A stretch of 64,000 bases of DNA from Siphonodentalium dalli (Eukaryota > Mollusca > Scaphopoda > Gadilida > Siphonodentaliidae), in the NCBI GenBank assembly GCA_032622095.1, contig CP136066.1, forward strand, positions 195,414,816 through 195,478,815, in the 5' to 3' direction. A program made the position numbers and the translations under genes. The notes beneath the pieces are model-generated. The model made no database searches. It was not told the origin of the DNA and saw only the letters and a list, made by a program, of their open reading frames with translations. Shown here piece by piece: positions 12,532-24,943 of this stretch (the stretch's first letter is position 1; each line of letters starts with the position of its first letter).

Positions 12532-12904
12532 GGCGACACCAATTTTTAAGTCTGGTTTACGAACACCTCCTACAACTTTGTTTCCATTTCATGAATTTTT
12601 TTGTCCCAAAATATTTTACACGCGTACCGGTACTGATTTTCATGTGCTGTCGCATCCGGTTCTGCTTATGATCATTTACAGATCCATATTTTCATGTATT
12701 TCATGACAAGATATGTCTTGTTTGGTTTGAACAGAATTTCATTCAAAAACATTTTTTCACAATTTTTGTAAAATTTATGTAAAATTCCACGATTTACTTG
12801 ATATAAATTGGGGGGACAATCTTTTTTATTTTTATTTTTTTCCCTCCTGCATCTACTTTTTTTCTCCCCACATCGTTTAACCAGACTTAAAAATTGGTGT
12901 CTCT
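12532..12904. mobile_element. Harbinger-like MITE (TAA target duplication)
   Basis: Inverted-orientation relative of the element at 5,181, with GGCGACACCAATTTTTAAGT at its left edge. TAA flanks both ends (12,529-12,531 and 12,905-12,907). The right-terminal bases have drifted (TCTCT for TCGCC). The inside contains the same methionine/lysine-rich non-genic frame. Confidence 0.8.
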
Positions 12905-13218
12905 TAAATATCATCTGATGGAGTCAAAATCATTGAACCGTCACTTATGCATGCACATGTTGTCTTGATGTTGAGTCTGGCTTTCATCATTTTCATTAGT
13001 TTTACTGTTAATATCCACCAAAGGTTGAGGTGTTATGGAACAACTGTATGGCATCGTATACTGTTATCTTCCGAGTAAATATGGAGTCTCTAATTCTTTT
13101 ATCAGTCACGCATCTACTCATCAAATAGTATAATCCTCAAATATTTGTAGTCCAGGTGATCTCGACTGCACAGTACATGTATAAACATTCATCTGTGCAC
13201 AGTGTGTTTTAAATTTCT

Positions 13219-13417
13219 TTGCCGTGTAACAACTGTTGTCCCAAGTTTCAATGCCTTGTCCTCCTGGTATGTAGGGATTACCAATTTACCATTGCCGTGT
13301 TTTAATTTGCAATTTTGATGATGACGCTCACTAAGCTTGTTGATAATTTTCTTTGTCGTGTAACAACTGTTGTACCAAGTTTCTACGCCGCGTCCTCCTG
13401 GTATTTAGGGATTACCG
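13219..13417. repeat. Direct repeat of ~65 bp, spaced 133 bp
   Basis: GTGTAACAACTGTTGTCCCA at about 13,223 recurs at about 13,356 (GTGTAACAACTGTTGTACCA). In both cases CGTCCTCCTGGTAT- or TTGTCCTCCTGGTAT-type words and TAGGGATTACC follow. Non-coding. Confidence 0.65.
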
Positions 13418-13609
13418 GTGCCTTTAATAGCGTCAGATGCATCATTGCCAGTTAATGTACATTAGAGTGGAACTGAATTAACAATGTCACATTGACACAG
13501 TACTCAGTTAAGACCAGTAAAACAGCAAAAGTAGTATTATTGTACAGCAGGCTTATCACTATCAGTACTTACTACATGTACTGACCTCTTACTATCGTGG
13601 ATCAATCTG

Positions 13610-14190
13610 AATCTGAATGGTTACGCTGCAGATCCCAATTCTGGTAATTTCGCAGCGGGCGAGAGAGTCTCAGATCGTTTCCTTCAGCGCACTCTTGAAG
13701 GAATCCACAGGCTGTTGTTGTAGGATTAAGGATTCCTCCAGCTGATTCCAGTCGCATATAGTTCGAACAAATGTGGAATTAGCGAACTGAGCTGACACGT
13801 ATGGTATAGCCTCGTAGCACTGACTGTTGTTCCTTTAAATTAGGTGCCGAGGAATTTGGCTGGTGACGTAGCCTGTCAGAACTTTGCTCTGCGATCTAAG
13901 ACGCCTTGTTTCGGGTGTAAAGTATTGATTAGGTGGTATAGCCGGGACCAATCCACCCACCACCTTACTCATGAATCCCAGCCGATTTATTTTCCGCCGT
14001 TTCTGCAATGTTGGTAAATCTAGCTCGTAGAGGATCTTCGTCATATATCCATCTTCTTTGCTCTTATAGTCTCTTTTAATGAAACGGGCTGCTCTACGCT
14101 GGATTCTTTCCAGCTTGTCGATGTGATTTTGTTGGTAGGGGTCCCAGATGGTGTCTGCGTAGTCCATGATCTTCAAACTTCTCAATTCTT
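13610..14190 (-). pseudogene. 3' end of a CR1/L2-like non-LTR retrotransposon (broken)
   Basis: The 116-aa minus-strand frame (14,185 to 13,835) reads YADTIWDPYQQNHIDKLERI, then QRRAARF, then LPTLQKRRKINRLGFM. This is the familiar stretch just after the reverse-transcriptase domain of CR1/L2/Jockey-type elements. After a stop, another frame continues with FANSTFVRTICDWNQL and DSFKSALKETI, the usual extreme C-terminus, so at least one frameshift or stop separates them. The region ends near 13,600 in a short TTCAGATTCAGATTGA tract, like the microsatellite tails of these families. No catalytic domain remains, so it cannot move. Confidence 0.8.
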
Positions 14191-14905
14191 CTTCTTCTGG
14201 ACAGGTGCATTATGAGCAGGCCACTGGCACTACATCATGATTGTACCGGTACCACAAATTCAATTTTGAGAAAATATTCTGGTTATGGCCAGGTAGCTGA
14301 GGTACTGTTCAATACTATAGTTGATCCGTTTCGTTATCGCAGCTTAATTCTTACTGTTCCGGGAATTGAAATATTTTTTGTCACATGAAATTCAGTCTTT
14401 TTCGATATTTGGGCACATCCATGGGGAGAAATCGGCGAATCTTATATATAAGTCCACAGTTTATCCGTTTGTAGCCAATACACCATTTCCTTCTGTCAAT
14501 CCGCGTTGATTCGCGACAAAATTAACTCAAAATACCACAAAGAATTATCCGCGCTTCATTTTGAAGAACGATAACTAAAAGTTAAGATTGTAATTTGGCT
14601 GCAGAAACGAAACGAAACGAATTTTGAAACACAATAATTGTATTCACTAATATTTTCCTGTTGGTATATGGTCTACTATAGTATATGCAATCATTTATTT
14701 GAAATAATAAGTATCACTTAGAGAATAATTCTTACTGATAATTAGAAATCTCTTTATTTTGTATCCCTTTAATATTAAATAATGGCCCTGAAAATTGTCT
14801 GTTTGTCAGTTTAATGTTCACTAATTATAGCTAGGCTGTTAGATAAAGTATGATATTGCTTCATTTGTCCGGGGTAGTGTATTGTCATACTGTCATAATA
14901 AACTT
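14191..14905. other. No gene seen
   Basis: AT-rich non-coding sequence between the retrotransposon remnant and the minisatellite. Confidence 0.5.
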
Positions 14906-16690
14906 CAAGTAATAAGGTAACTACTCGTCAATGATGCTTGAATACATAAATGATTAATAAGGTAACAACTACCCGTCAATGATCGACGTCTTAATATAGA
15001 AAGGTTTTATAAGGTAACTAACTACACGGCAATGATACTTATTATAGAAGGTTAATAATTTAACTTCTTGTCAATGATGCTTTAATATAGAAAGGGTTAA
15101 TAAGGTAACTACCCGTCAATAATGCTTTAGTGTAGAAATGGTTACTAAGGTAACTACATGTCAATGATGCTTTAATAAAGAAAGGGTTAATAAGATAAAG
15201 TTCTACACGTCAATGATGCTTAAATATAGAAAGGGCTAATAGGGTAACTACACGTCAATGATGTTTTAATATAGAAAGGGTTAATATGGTAATTACACGC
15301 CAATGGTGCTTTAATATAGAAAGGGTTAATATGGTAACTACCGTCCATGATGCTTTAATATATAACTGGCTACTATGATAACTACATGTCAATGATGCTT
15401 TATTGTAGAAAGGGTTAATAATGTAACTAATCACCAATGATACTCATTATAAAAAGGGTTAATAAGGTAACTGCCTGTCAATTATTGCTTCAACGTAGAA
15501 AGGGTTAATAAGGTAATTACACGCCAATGGTGCTTTAATATAGAAAGGGTTAATATGGTAACTATCAGTCAATGATGCTTTAATATAGAAAGTGTTATAA
15601 TATGGTAACTGCACGTCAATGATGCTTTGATACAAAAATGGTTAATAAGGTAATTACCCGTCAATGGCGCTTAAATATAGAAATGGTTTATAATGTAACT
15701 ACTCACCAATGATACTTAGTATAGAAAGGGTTGTTTAATGTAACTACCTGTCAATTAATGCTTTAATATAGAAAAGGTTAATAAGGTAACTACACGCCAA
15801 TGATACTTAGTATAGAAAGGGTTGGTAAGGTAACTACACGACAATGATACTTTAGTATATAGAGGGTTAATTAGGCAACTACCCGTCAACGATGCTTTAA
15901 TATAGAAAGGGTTAACAACTGCATGTCAATGCTGCTTTAATACAGAAATGGTTAATAAGGTAACTTCACGTCAATGATGCTTTAATATAGAAAGGGTTAA
16001 TACTGTAACTACTCACCAATGATACTTAGTATAGAACGGGTTAATAAGATAACTACCCAGCAATAATGATGCTTTAATATAGAGAGGGTTATAATAAGGT
16101 AACTACACGTCAATGGTGCTGTAATACATAAATGGTTAATAAGGTAACTACCCGCCAATGGCGCTTTAATATAGAAAGGGTTAATAATGCAACTACTCAC
16201 CAATGATACTTAGTATAGAAAGGGTTAATAAGGTAACTACCTGTCAATTAATGCTTTAATATAGAAAGGGTTAATAAGGCAACTACACGCCAACGGTACT
16301 TAGTATAGAAAGGGTTAATAAGGTAACTATATACGACAATGATACTTTGGTATATACAGAGTTAAGGAGCCAACTACCCGCCAATGATGCTATACTATAG
16401 AAAGGGTTAACATTGTAACTACACATCAATGATATTTTAATATAGAAAGGGTTAATAAGGTAACTACGCGTCAATGATGCTTTAATAAAGAAAGGGTTAA
16501 TAAGGTAACTTCACATCAATGGTGCTTTAATAAAGAAAGGGTTAATAATGTAACTACTCACCAATGTTACTTAGTATAGAAAGGGTTAATAAGGTAACTA
16601 CCTGTCAATTAATGATTTAATATAGAATGGTTAATAAGGTAACTACACGCCAATGGTGCTGTAATATAGAAAGGGTTAATAAGGTGACTT
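14906..16690. repeat. 45-bp minisatellite, about 40 units
   Basis: Tandem units of the form GGTTAATAAGGTAACTACAC, then GTCAATGATGCTTTAATATA, then GAAAG. Units vary at CACGTC/CCGTC/CACCAATGATACTTAGTATAG, and the last variant recurs at irregular multiples of the unit (about 15,702, 16,010, 16,196, 16,555), hinting at higher-order repeats. The 60-64-aa minus-strand frames are repeat translations. The array runs directly into the CCTGGGT array. Confidence 0.9.
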
Positions 16691-16699
16691 CAATGCAGA

Positions 16700-17014
16700 T
16701 TATACAGTTTAACAAAATACCACAGGTGTATATATCCGGGTGAACACTGTAGTAAATACCTGGGCAAAACCCTGGTGTAAATACCTGGGTGTAAATACCT
16801 GGTGTAAATACCTGGGTGTAAATCCGTAAAAACCCGGGTAAACTGGGGTTTATACCTAACATATATAGAAAACACCTGGGTAAATCTATATAAATCCCTG
16901 ATTTACCTGGGTGTAACCTGGGTGTGACCTGGGTGGAACCAGGGTAAAACCTATATGTACTGGGGTATACCTAGGTAAACACCAAGATTTACCCAGGTAC
17001 ATTTTTATATGGGT
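16700..17014. repeat. Second CCTGGGT array with inverted terminal match to 2,743
   Basis: Short units ACCTGGGTGTAAAT and variants (16,760-16,975). The last 28 bp (16,987-17,014) are an exact reverse complement of 2,743-2,770, ending ACATTTTTATATGGGT. Translations of this array are not genes. Confidence 0.85.
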
Positions 17015-17370
17015 ATTGACCATATTTTTTTCTCCAGTGCAGCTGTTGGTTTTGGTGTATCGATTGAATGTGATTATAAAACTAAACTTACATGTATGTC
17101 AACATATCCTCGTACAAATAGGTTCATATTGGACCTAAATATGCACATAAGTTCATACTGGACTTAATCGATTCTGAAATAATCCTATAGTGAGCTTATA
17201 TTCTTTATTCCGTTGAACGGCGCGAAACATTATTGGCTTATTTCGTATGAAACTAGTCCCATATTGGACTGTTTTAAAAACCGCGTTGTATGCCCATATA
17301 GAGTGTATATTGAGGTTAAATAATGCATGTATGAGATTATTTCACTCGTTAAAATAAGATCGTTATGTGC
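17015..17370. other. No gene seen
   Basis: Non-coding; a loose repetition of GTTCATAYTGGACYTAA at 17,123 and 17,152. Confidence 0.5.
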
Positions 17371-17800
17371 TCAAAGATGCATAATCCGATTAAGCGCCCC
17401 TCAATTACAAGTTATTTGGATTCTGGGGTAACAATTATTTGATTCGAGTCGAGGAACCCACCTATAAATGCTCAGAGTTATTAGATATCGATTTTTGAAA
17501 TCCATCGATAATTAGTAATGGCCCAGTAAAAAGTCGACGAGCCAACGGTCTCAGACCAAATTGCGGATGAAGATGGAAAACTCTCAAATCAAGAGGCTTT
17601 GTGCTGATGATAAGGCCAAATTTCGTCGAACAACATGTTGATAAATAACACGTTTCGGCCAATTTTATACTATAGTTGACAGTGGTTAGCATTATTTTTG
17701 GGAAATTAATCGATTATGATAACTGAAGCGGAATTACTTATAAAGTTGTTGTTGGAATCTTATTATATGGGGACCATCGAATCTGATTGAATACCTTTAA
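17371..17800 (-). mobile_element. TTAA-flanked MITE, family T, copy 3
   Basis: Reverse-orientation copy running from AAAGATGCATAATCCGATTA to the mirrored ATACCTTTAA. The left TTAA has become TCAA; the right is intact (17,797-17,800). Same internal order as the copies at 5,588, 6,079, 31,748 and 33,883. Confidence 0.75.
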
Positions 17801-18029
17801 TTTAACGAGAAGATACTGGTATATACTTTAAGTGTTGAATTTCTTTGGAACGCGTATAATACAAAAATAGAGTTCTTAGTGGAAATAAATATCTCATTCG
17901 TGACTGAGACATATGTTTATTTCGGTTGATGGCAACCCACTAGCGAAAGTAAACACTTGTCGGGATCACTCATTGGATAATTTTGGAACATGCACCCACT
18001 CAGAAATACTAGATAATGTTATTCTCTGT

Positions 18030-18470
18030 GTAACGGTTAGAGCACAAGAATTGTTCTTTACCAGAATCAATCGAGTCGAAGACGAGATTTTTCTGGTAAA
18101 GAACTATTCGCGTGCTCTGACCGACTTAGAGCACAACTGATCCCACATAATTCAATAAACTGGAAATGTGCCGTTGAGCGTGTTTTGACCACGACGCACC
18201 ATCCGTGCGCTGGCCGAAATTGAACACAATAGCCGGTTAGCCACGCCCAACAGCGTGATTAACATGAACTGATCGCCGTTGAATGTGCATAGATATGTCC
18301 GAAACAACAGAGACTGGTCCCACTTTGAAGCGCCCGTGCGATTTGTCTGTTATGAGTTGCGTGTGACTAACAATGGGATAATCACTGAACTATTCATTCG
18401 CCAGCCTTGGTGGGAATTGATGTGCTTTACCGACAATCAGGGAATGATTGTAACAATGGGATTGTGCTCT
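18030..18470 (+). repeat. Dispersed repeat R18 (matches 63,370-63,930 in reverse)
   Basis: It begins with an inverted repeat (GTTAGAGCACAAGAATTGTT... mirrored by ...GCGTGCTCTGAC, 18,030-18,121). GCCGTTGAGCGTGTTTTGAC at about 18,171 and GTGCTTTACCGACAATCAGG at about 18,420 follow. The same three blocks, in order, are found on the opposite strand at the right end of the window. Frames of 75-79 aa here are not shared between the copies. Confidence 0.65.
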
Positions 18471-19611
18471 AAGTTCTCTTGTATCAGAACAATTTGTTTA
18501 AAACACAGTCTGTGTTGAGGCGTACTTTATAGAGCAAAATGACTCTCACCAGAATATCAGTAATTGCTTTAGTCTGTCTGGACTTGTTATGCTGGCGAAA
18601 ACTGTGGACTATCGGCAAAGGCACTGCGGATGGTCTGTTGTTCAGACTAAACTCTCACTCGCGAGGATGCCTCACCAACAGCGCTACGTTCTGCGTGATC
18701 AGTATGACATTACCACTGATCGCGGCCTAAACAGTAGCCGTTAACGTGTCACTAAAATGCTACCGTTAGGAAACAGCCATCCACACCATAACTAATACAA
18801 AATCGAAGACTGCCCCCCAATGTTTTTTTTCTTGAGGACACAATTATCACGGGTATTCACGCTGTTAGTGTAGGATTGTTATATATGACAACTTCAGAAA
18901 TTAGCAGTTTTCCGGGGACTTAGTATCGAACGTGTTTTCCTTTTTGAAAACAATGAAAACTGGTTCAGCCAGTTACAGAGGTGATCACGATTTAAATGCA
19001 GACGGGGAACCACAATGCAGTTATATATGTGTCGATAGCTTCCTGTTGATCTCTCCGAGACAAAATCCATACACGGGACTGACTTGACTACCATCCTATT
19101 TTCAATCTTTGAAATACATTTTCAATAGATAAACCCACACACGGATTGAAATAATTGGATGGGACCTGCCATGACATGATATTAATTATTTGATACAATA
19201 AAGTGCACTAAGACATATATAGAAGCATGTTTTGCTTAAATCGGAGCAGCAATACATTTTCACTAAATGATTTATTCTGGCTCATGAGAGCTGAGTAACA
19301 TTGAGTTTCACATAATACTGTTTGTGTTCTATTGAAATGGTTCGGTCAGTCGAATGTTTCTGCAAAACAATCAAACAAAAACAAAAGGCTCATTTTTCTA
19401 TTTAAAAACAATTTAATGTCGTTATCGCGATATATAACTTGAACAAACGACGACCGATTTGATCCAGTTGATAAATGGATTTTTCATAGCAAAATACACA
19501 TTAGAATCAAATTATAACATAATAATATAAAAAGGAAAGTAAATAGTAATTCCCGCCACCATGACAAACAAGCACTCATCCAAACAATCACAGAGGCAAA
19601 CAATGTGAACA
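18471..19611. other. No gene seen
   Basis: Frames of 63-66 aa on each strand, without recognisable domains. AT-rich toward the right. Confidence 0.5.
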
Positions 19612-19615
19612 TTAA

Positions 19616-20007
19616 CCCCTTACCCAACAAACCGGCCAAAACCGGCCAAATAAAGCTTCAACAGCCTAAAATATCTTCGGTCTGTCTCAATAGAACCATA
19701 CAAATATGGATATCATTGGAACCGGCTCCTTGACCACATTGTGATAGTTACAGTTATGCCCTGTGCCAATGCATTCTCTTATATATGCGAGTCGACCATA
19801 GGTCGCCTCGCATATATAAGAGAATGCATTGGCCTAAACAAAATCTTTTTTTAACACTTTTTACCATTTTTTCTTACATTCTTTAACAATTTTATAATTT
19901 TTAATGTGTTAAGCCAATGCATTCTCTTATATATGCGAGGCGACCTATGGTCGACTCGCATATATAAGAGAATGCATTGGCACAGGGCCCTTCTGTTGGG
20001 TAAAGGG
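19616..20007 (+). mobile_element. TTAA-flanked piggyBac-like element, family H1, copy 1
   Basis: 392 bp between TTAA (19,612-19,615) and TTAA (20,008-20,011). The ends are CCCYTTACCCAACA inverted. TTAA targets with CCC-starting ends are the mark of piggyBac-type elements. Inside sit two ~67-nt self-palindromes, each with 26-bp arms beginning CCAATGCATTCTCTTATATA. They are in opposite orientation and are separated by an AT-rich spacer. Four more copies are in the window. Confidence 0.85.
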
Positions 20008-20107
20008 TTAAACAGACACAAGTTCTCTCATATGGATATATGCACATAGCCAAGTATACGCTCTTCGTTATATTCTGGCTGAAAAAAAAACTTACATTGT
20101 ATCATGC

Positions 20108-20640
20108 ATGTGCATGACTTAATCCTTCGACACACATATATAACACAGGTCAGATCCCTAATCCGATCAACACCTAATTTCATATGGATCTTCGGGGTGA
20201 CCACTAGATGGGTGCGATCGATGGTTTCCGAAATATGTTATGTAACATGGCCGCCGGCAGCAATCTTGGATTTTACTATTGGCATGGCTAAATCCTTCAG
20301 CACACCATGTAGGTCACATGCCTCCATCGGATCATCACCAAACTTCATATAGTTCTTCGGGTGACTTCTAGATGGAAGCCATCAACTTACTCATAAGTTT
20401 GTCCTAAAATATGGCATCTACGGCCATCGTGGATTTCACATTGAATCCAGCTGCACATCACGTGACCCACATGTATTGGAGAACAGTTTTAAGACTTTAC
20501 AGGTAAATTTAGGATCACTCCTAGATGGTAGCGATCGGATGTCAAATATGTTCGATTAAAATATAACCACGGGGCAGTCATCTTGGATTTTAATCTTTGC
20601 AAGACTAAATCCTTCGGCACACCTTATACATGTCACCCCA
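20108..20640. repeat. Diverged ~165-bp tandem monomers
   Basis: The phrase CTAAATCCTTCRGCACACC recurs at about 20,118, 20,287 and 20,603 (a degraded form near 20,443). CACCAAACTTCATATRGWTCTTCGGGTGAC, in parts, follows each. Non-coding; the 82-aa frame simply spans two monomers. Confidence 0.65.
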
Positions 20641-20706
20641 GATTAACCACAACTCACATGATACTTTTTATTCAATCGGCCAATTGAGGTTATTAGTTCG
20701 AGGCTT

Positions 20707-22110
20707 CTCTATTCCGAAGGTTCATTATTCCGAAGGTTCGCTATTAGGAAGGTTCATTAATCCGAAGGTTCCCTATTCCGAATGTTCATTATTCCGCAGA
20801 TTCGCTATTCCGAAGGTTCGCTATTCCGAAGGTTCGCTATTCCGAAGGTTTTCTATTCTGGGCGTATTTAACCAGAAATGAATCAAAAATTGCACCTCTC
20901 CCACAAAAACCACACGAGGAATGAAAAATCCAATTACGCTAGTATTCACATATGGTACATTTATACACCCAATTCTAATTCATAAATTGTCCCAGATGTC
21001 GGTTATTAATAGCAAGAAGACAGTATCAGTTTATCGTGTATTATGGTAAGTTGAAAACGCGATGACTGCATGACTGAAATAAACTACACGTAAGAGATAC
21101 AGTCTATCCGAATTGGCAATCTGTATTTGAAAGAAACATCAACATTAAAGGCCCACTTAATTTTTAAACCCCCAGATCACATATATAAAACATATGCCAT
21201 ATCATATACCATTTGAAATAGGAAGCTCTCTAATATTGTATTATCAACTTAACCGGTATAATAAACTGTGAACATGTTGTTTTTGGTGAGTTACCGACGT
21301 GTAATTGTGCTTAACTTTCATCTAGTTTTGTTGCACAGTGTATTATTTTCAATGGCGGGGGAATAACTCTATATTTGAAGACATAGTTATTCCCTTTCTA
21401 TTAAATACATTTTTAGTTTGAATGCTGTTGCATTCTGGGAGCCATAACGGGGGAATCTTTTTATGATTTCAGCTGTTTTCTGTTTCTCTATGGGCATCTT
21501 CTGAGACAGACGTTTCAAATGGTGATGAATTTATAGTATATGAATTATATTTTATAGCATAGATTGTTATTAAAACCGTATATCAAGGCACAATACAAAA
21601 AATCTGTGATTCGAAAATTAGGTGGGCATATAAAGTCAATAAAAGTCACAATTGCAGTTAGGTTCATCTATACCCGTCTATTCAGCTATATTCTGCTACG
21701 CAGTATGTTATGGCGCTCCAGTATTCGTTAAGCATTATGGTCCCACTGTTATAAACCGCCTTTAGCTGGCGTATTCTTGCCTATAAGATTATTGAGATAT
21801 ATATCGTCACACGCAATGACATTAAATCGTATGGAAACATAGCAAGTGTGTGGGCTGCGTGGCTTGAATATGTATTGACAAATAATGTCATACGTAATGA
21901 CATTAATCTCAAGGAAACCCGCGAAAAAAATATTGTTTTAATGTTTTAAGTTATTTCCTTCATAAAAAGAGTCTTCGTGATAAATAACCCTCTCAATACT
22001 TTAGAATATAGAATTAACCTTTAAAATAACAAAAGCTTCGGAATAGCAAACCTTCGTAATATGAACCTTCGGAATACTGAACCTTCGGAATAGCGAACCG
22101 TCGGAATAGA
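20707..22110. mobile_element. Element with tandem-repeat inverted ends (CCGAAGGTTCG type)
   Basis: The left end (20,707-20,861) is about ten 15-16-bp units CTATTCCGAAGGTTCG. The right end (22,034-22,110) is about five units in the opposite orientation (CTTCGGAATAGCGAAC). Between them lie about 1.17 kb of AT-rich sequence without a transposase. I infer a non-autonomous, foldback-like transposon; the superfamily is unknown. Confidence 0.65.
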
Positions 22111-22143
22111 GACATGTCCCCGGCTGGGGTGTATAACTTACAA

Positions 22144-22652
22144 TACCAGTCAGAAGAAGTGGTATATTGAGGCGCGCCTTTATTGCGATATTGAGCGCGC
22201 TTAATTTCCAAAAAAAAGGCGCCATTATAGCGCAATACCAAAAATCTGTCGCGCTTATTATTGCGATATTGAACGCAAACTATTGTGATATTAAATGCGC
22301 AAAACTTCATACAGACCCGATAGTATTATATTTATATTAGATAAATACTGTGCATATAGTGGGCATATATAGTGTACATGTATATAGAATTTACAACTAT
22401 AATTATATACAAATCTAAAACATTGTCTCTATTTATGCAATAAACAATATAGAAGAAGCAATAATTTGCTTAAAATGTCACAATTTTGAGCGCAAGATGT
22501 CACATTATTAAGCGCGAAATATTGCGATATTAAGTGCAAAATATTGCAATAGTATCGCAAGCGGCGCGCTTATAAGCGTTTCCTCTTGCAATATTATTGC
22601 GATATTGGGCGCAAAAATAGCGGGCTTAATATACCACTTCTTTTGACTGGTA
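22144..22652. mobile_element. MITE with ~33-bp inverted ends and CG-rich inside
   Basis: ACCAGTCAGAAGAAGTGGTA at the left is mirrored at the right (TACCACTTCTTTTGACTGGT, ending 22,652). GCGCGC-type words and TATTGCGATATT recur inside, unlike the AT-rich neighbours. It abuts the right end of the preceding element. Frames of 74 and 98 aa overlapping its left part are not genes. Confidence 0.75.
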
Positions 22653-22725
22653 ATGTAGCTATCTTGTATATGCAACTTAAGACTTGTTTTGCATTTGGCG
22701 CTAATAGGCAGCCGTATGTTTGCAT

Positions 22726-22788
22726 GTTATCATCTAGGGTTAGATAATTCTCTTTGAAACAGAGAATTATCTAACCCTAGATGATAAC
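22726..22788. repeat. Perfect 28-bp-arm hairpin
   Basis: Arms 22,726-22,753 and 22,761-22,788 are exact reverse complements (GTTATCATCTAGGGTTAGAT... outward), with a 7-nt loop TTGAAAC. It sits immediately before the retrotransposon fragment at 22,789. Confidence 0.9.
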
Positions 22789-22806
22789 AGATCAGTTAAC
22801 TATATT

Positions 22807-23100
22807 ATGGCCTTCCGGACAAGAAACCACAAACTCCCTATAGAACATGGTACTTGGACAAATACGGATTACTCAGACCGAATTTGCACACTATGTAATC
22901 TTGAAATCGGCGACGAATATCACATGGTAATGAAATGTAGGGAACTTAATGAACTTCGAATAAAATACCTGAAACCCTACTACTACCAGAGACCTAACAC
23001 TCACAAACTAGCCGCTCTTTTCAACTCCCGAAATCAAAAGACAGTTAAAAATCTATCAGTTTTTATTAAGAAGATCCTAGAAATATTCAGGTCCGCCTGA
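22807..23100 (+). pseudogene. 3' fragment of a non-LTR retrotransposon (C-terminal zinc-knuckle part)
   Basis: The 97-aa frame aligns by eye with the last ~100 residues of the LINE protein at 59-62 kb: RNHKLPIEHGTWTNTDYSDR here against CNHQLPIETGRWNNIDIADR there. Both go on to Cys-X2-Cys, His, Cys (C27, C30, H39, C44 here), a shared GDE-x-H and a basic R-x3-L-x-P-x-Y stretch. Everything upstream is missing, as expected of a 5'-truncated insertion starting near 22,789. A short AT-rich 3' tail continues to about 23,260. The same family as the 59-62 kb element, but diverged. Confidence 0.8.
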
Positions 23101-23260
23101 GGCTTATTACCACCCGCCTGACATATTGAAACAACCGAATACCGTCCAACATTTCTATATTCTATTATTATGCCATATATAATATATACATGTATACCTG
23201 TACTGAAATATATTGTATATTATACCCATATATATCTGTAATGTCTAAATTTGACGATCA

Positions 23261-23730
23261 GAATAAACTAATTGAATTGACATTGTACAAAACCCAAACA
23301 TGCGTTTTGTTCGTGGGTCGTCTATACACCGTTCCCCACCGATGCCGCGTTTGTTGTCTCACTCCCCAAAATTTTGGCAATAAAATTTAACATTTGAAAG
23401 GTCGTGTCTGACTCATATAATCAGTTGGACATTTCTCACCAAAACTAAATTGCAATTGTTTGAAGTCGTTTATTTTCCAACCAGTAGTTAATGTGAACTT
23501 TTTAATTTTTAGACACAAAGTTGAATGCTTGTCTACTCTTTGTTAACTGTTAACTTTACGGACTGAATTGAACACCCTATAGTTCAGATCTGAACGTGGT
23601 TAGCCACACTTGTGTTCACTTATTGAACAGCCCGTGTTAATCTTTGATCACATACATGTATGTTCAGAATACTCAATTCCGTAATGGTCGTGTTAAAACC
23701 TGAATGCACGTCGGCCCGACACGGAATGAT
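23261..23730. other. No gene seen
   Basis: Non-coding sequence between the LINE fragment and the next element. Confidence 0.5.
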
Positions 23731-24124
23731 GGACGTTTTAGCACCTGGGCGTTTCGGCACTTGGGTTTGCGGTTCGGCACCTGGACGTTTCGGCACCCGA
23801 TTATTCGGCACTTCGGACGATTCGGCAGCTGTTAATTGTCGGACCAACGGCACTATCAGTGATGACTAAAAGTGATTTGTATTGTCATTCTTTACTTCAA
23901 TAATGTTATAAAACATATAAAGTGGAACAAAATTTATGATAACGATAGCGTTGAACATATGCATACCGCGAGTCATACACACTAAGGTATGACAATATCC
24001 GGTCCCATTCAAAATGCCCACTAAGAGACAGAAACCCCAGCTTCTAGTTGTGCAGACAATACAGGGAGCGGGTATGTCATCTGTCTGAACTGAAATCATT
24101 GGTGTATGTGTATCACTTCTTTAA

Positions 24125-24516
24125 TCCTTTACCCAACAAACCGGCCAAAACCGGCCAAATAAAGCTTCAACAGCCTAAAATATCTTCGGTCTGTCTCAAT
24201 AGAACCATACAAATATGGATATCATTGGAATCGGCTCCTTGACCACATTGTGATAGTTACAGTTATGCCCTGTGCCAATGCATTCTCTTATATATGCGAG
24301 TCGACCATAGGTCGCCTCGCATATATAAGAGAATGCTTTGGCCTAAACAAAATCTTTTTATAACACTTTTTACCATTTTTTCTTACATTCTTTAACAATT
24401 TTATAATTTTTAATGTGTTAAGCCAATGCATTCTCTTATATATGCGAGGCGACCTATGGTCGACTCGCATATATAAGAGAATGCATTGGCACAGGGCCCT
24501 TCTGTTGGGTAAAGGG
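24125..24516 (+). mobile_element. Family H1 hairpin element, copy 2
   Basis: 392 bp flanked by TTAA (24,121-24,124; 24,517-24,520). Near identical to the copy at 19,616, with a CCTTT start instead of CCCTT. Frames on either strand that cross it reflect its palindromes. Confidence 0.85.
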
Positions 24517-24943
24517 TTAATCTTTCTCGTTGAATAGACAGTCCCCTCGCAGCATCGAAATAATTCATCTTGAACTAAAGTGTTGTCAAGTATCATCACG
24601 TCGCATGATGTATACCACCAAACTATATAGACATCACATATTGATTCAAATTTTTTTTCGGAGTTATCCACATCGTTGTAGAAGGGTATACGCTTTTGAA
24701 AATGAGCACAGTGGAAGCGACGTCAAAAGATCCACTCTATAGTGGTGCCTATCGATTTACTAACAATGTTTCGCAGCAAGTGACTACCTATAAATTATGA
24801 GGCAATTATTATGTAACCTAACTCCGATCAGGCACCATATACAAATTATCAAGTATCTTTACAAATTATTTTAATTCAAGTTGAATAATTGTCGATAAAA
24901 CGCGCATTATGAATGCGAGCAGCTAACTGTTGTGTGCCACTAA

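Noticed and set aside
14906-16690. CRISPR array
   Set aside because: Units are contiguous 45-bp repeats without unique spacers, in a eukaryotic context with no cas genes.
24288-24671. 127-aa minus frame with RVDHRSPRIYKRMHWLN
   Set aside because: The phrase is a translation of the H1/H2 hairpin and recurs at every copy.
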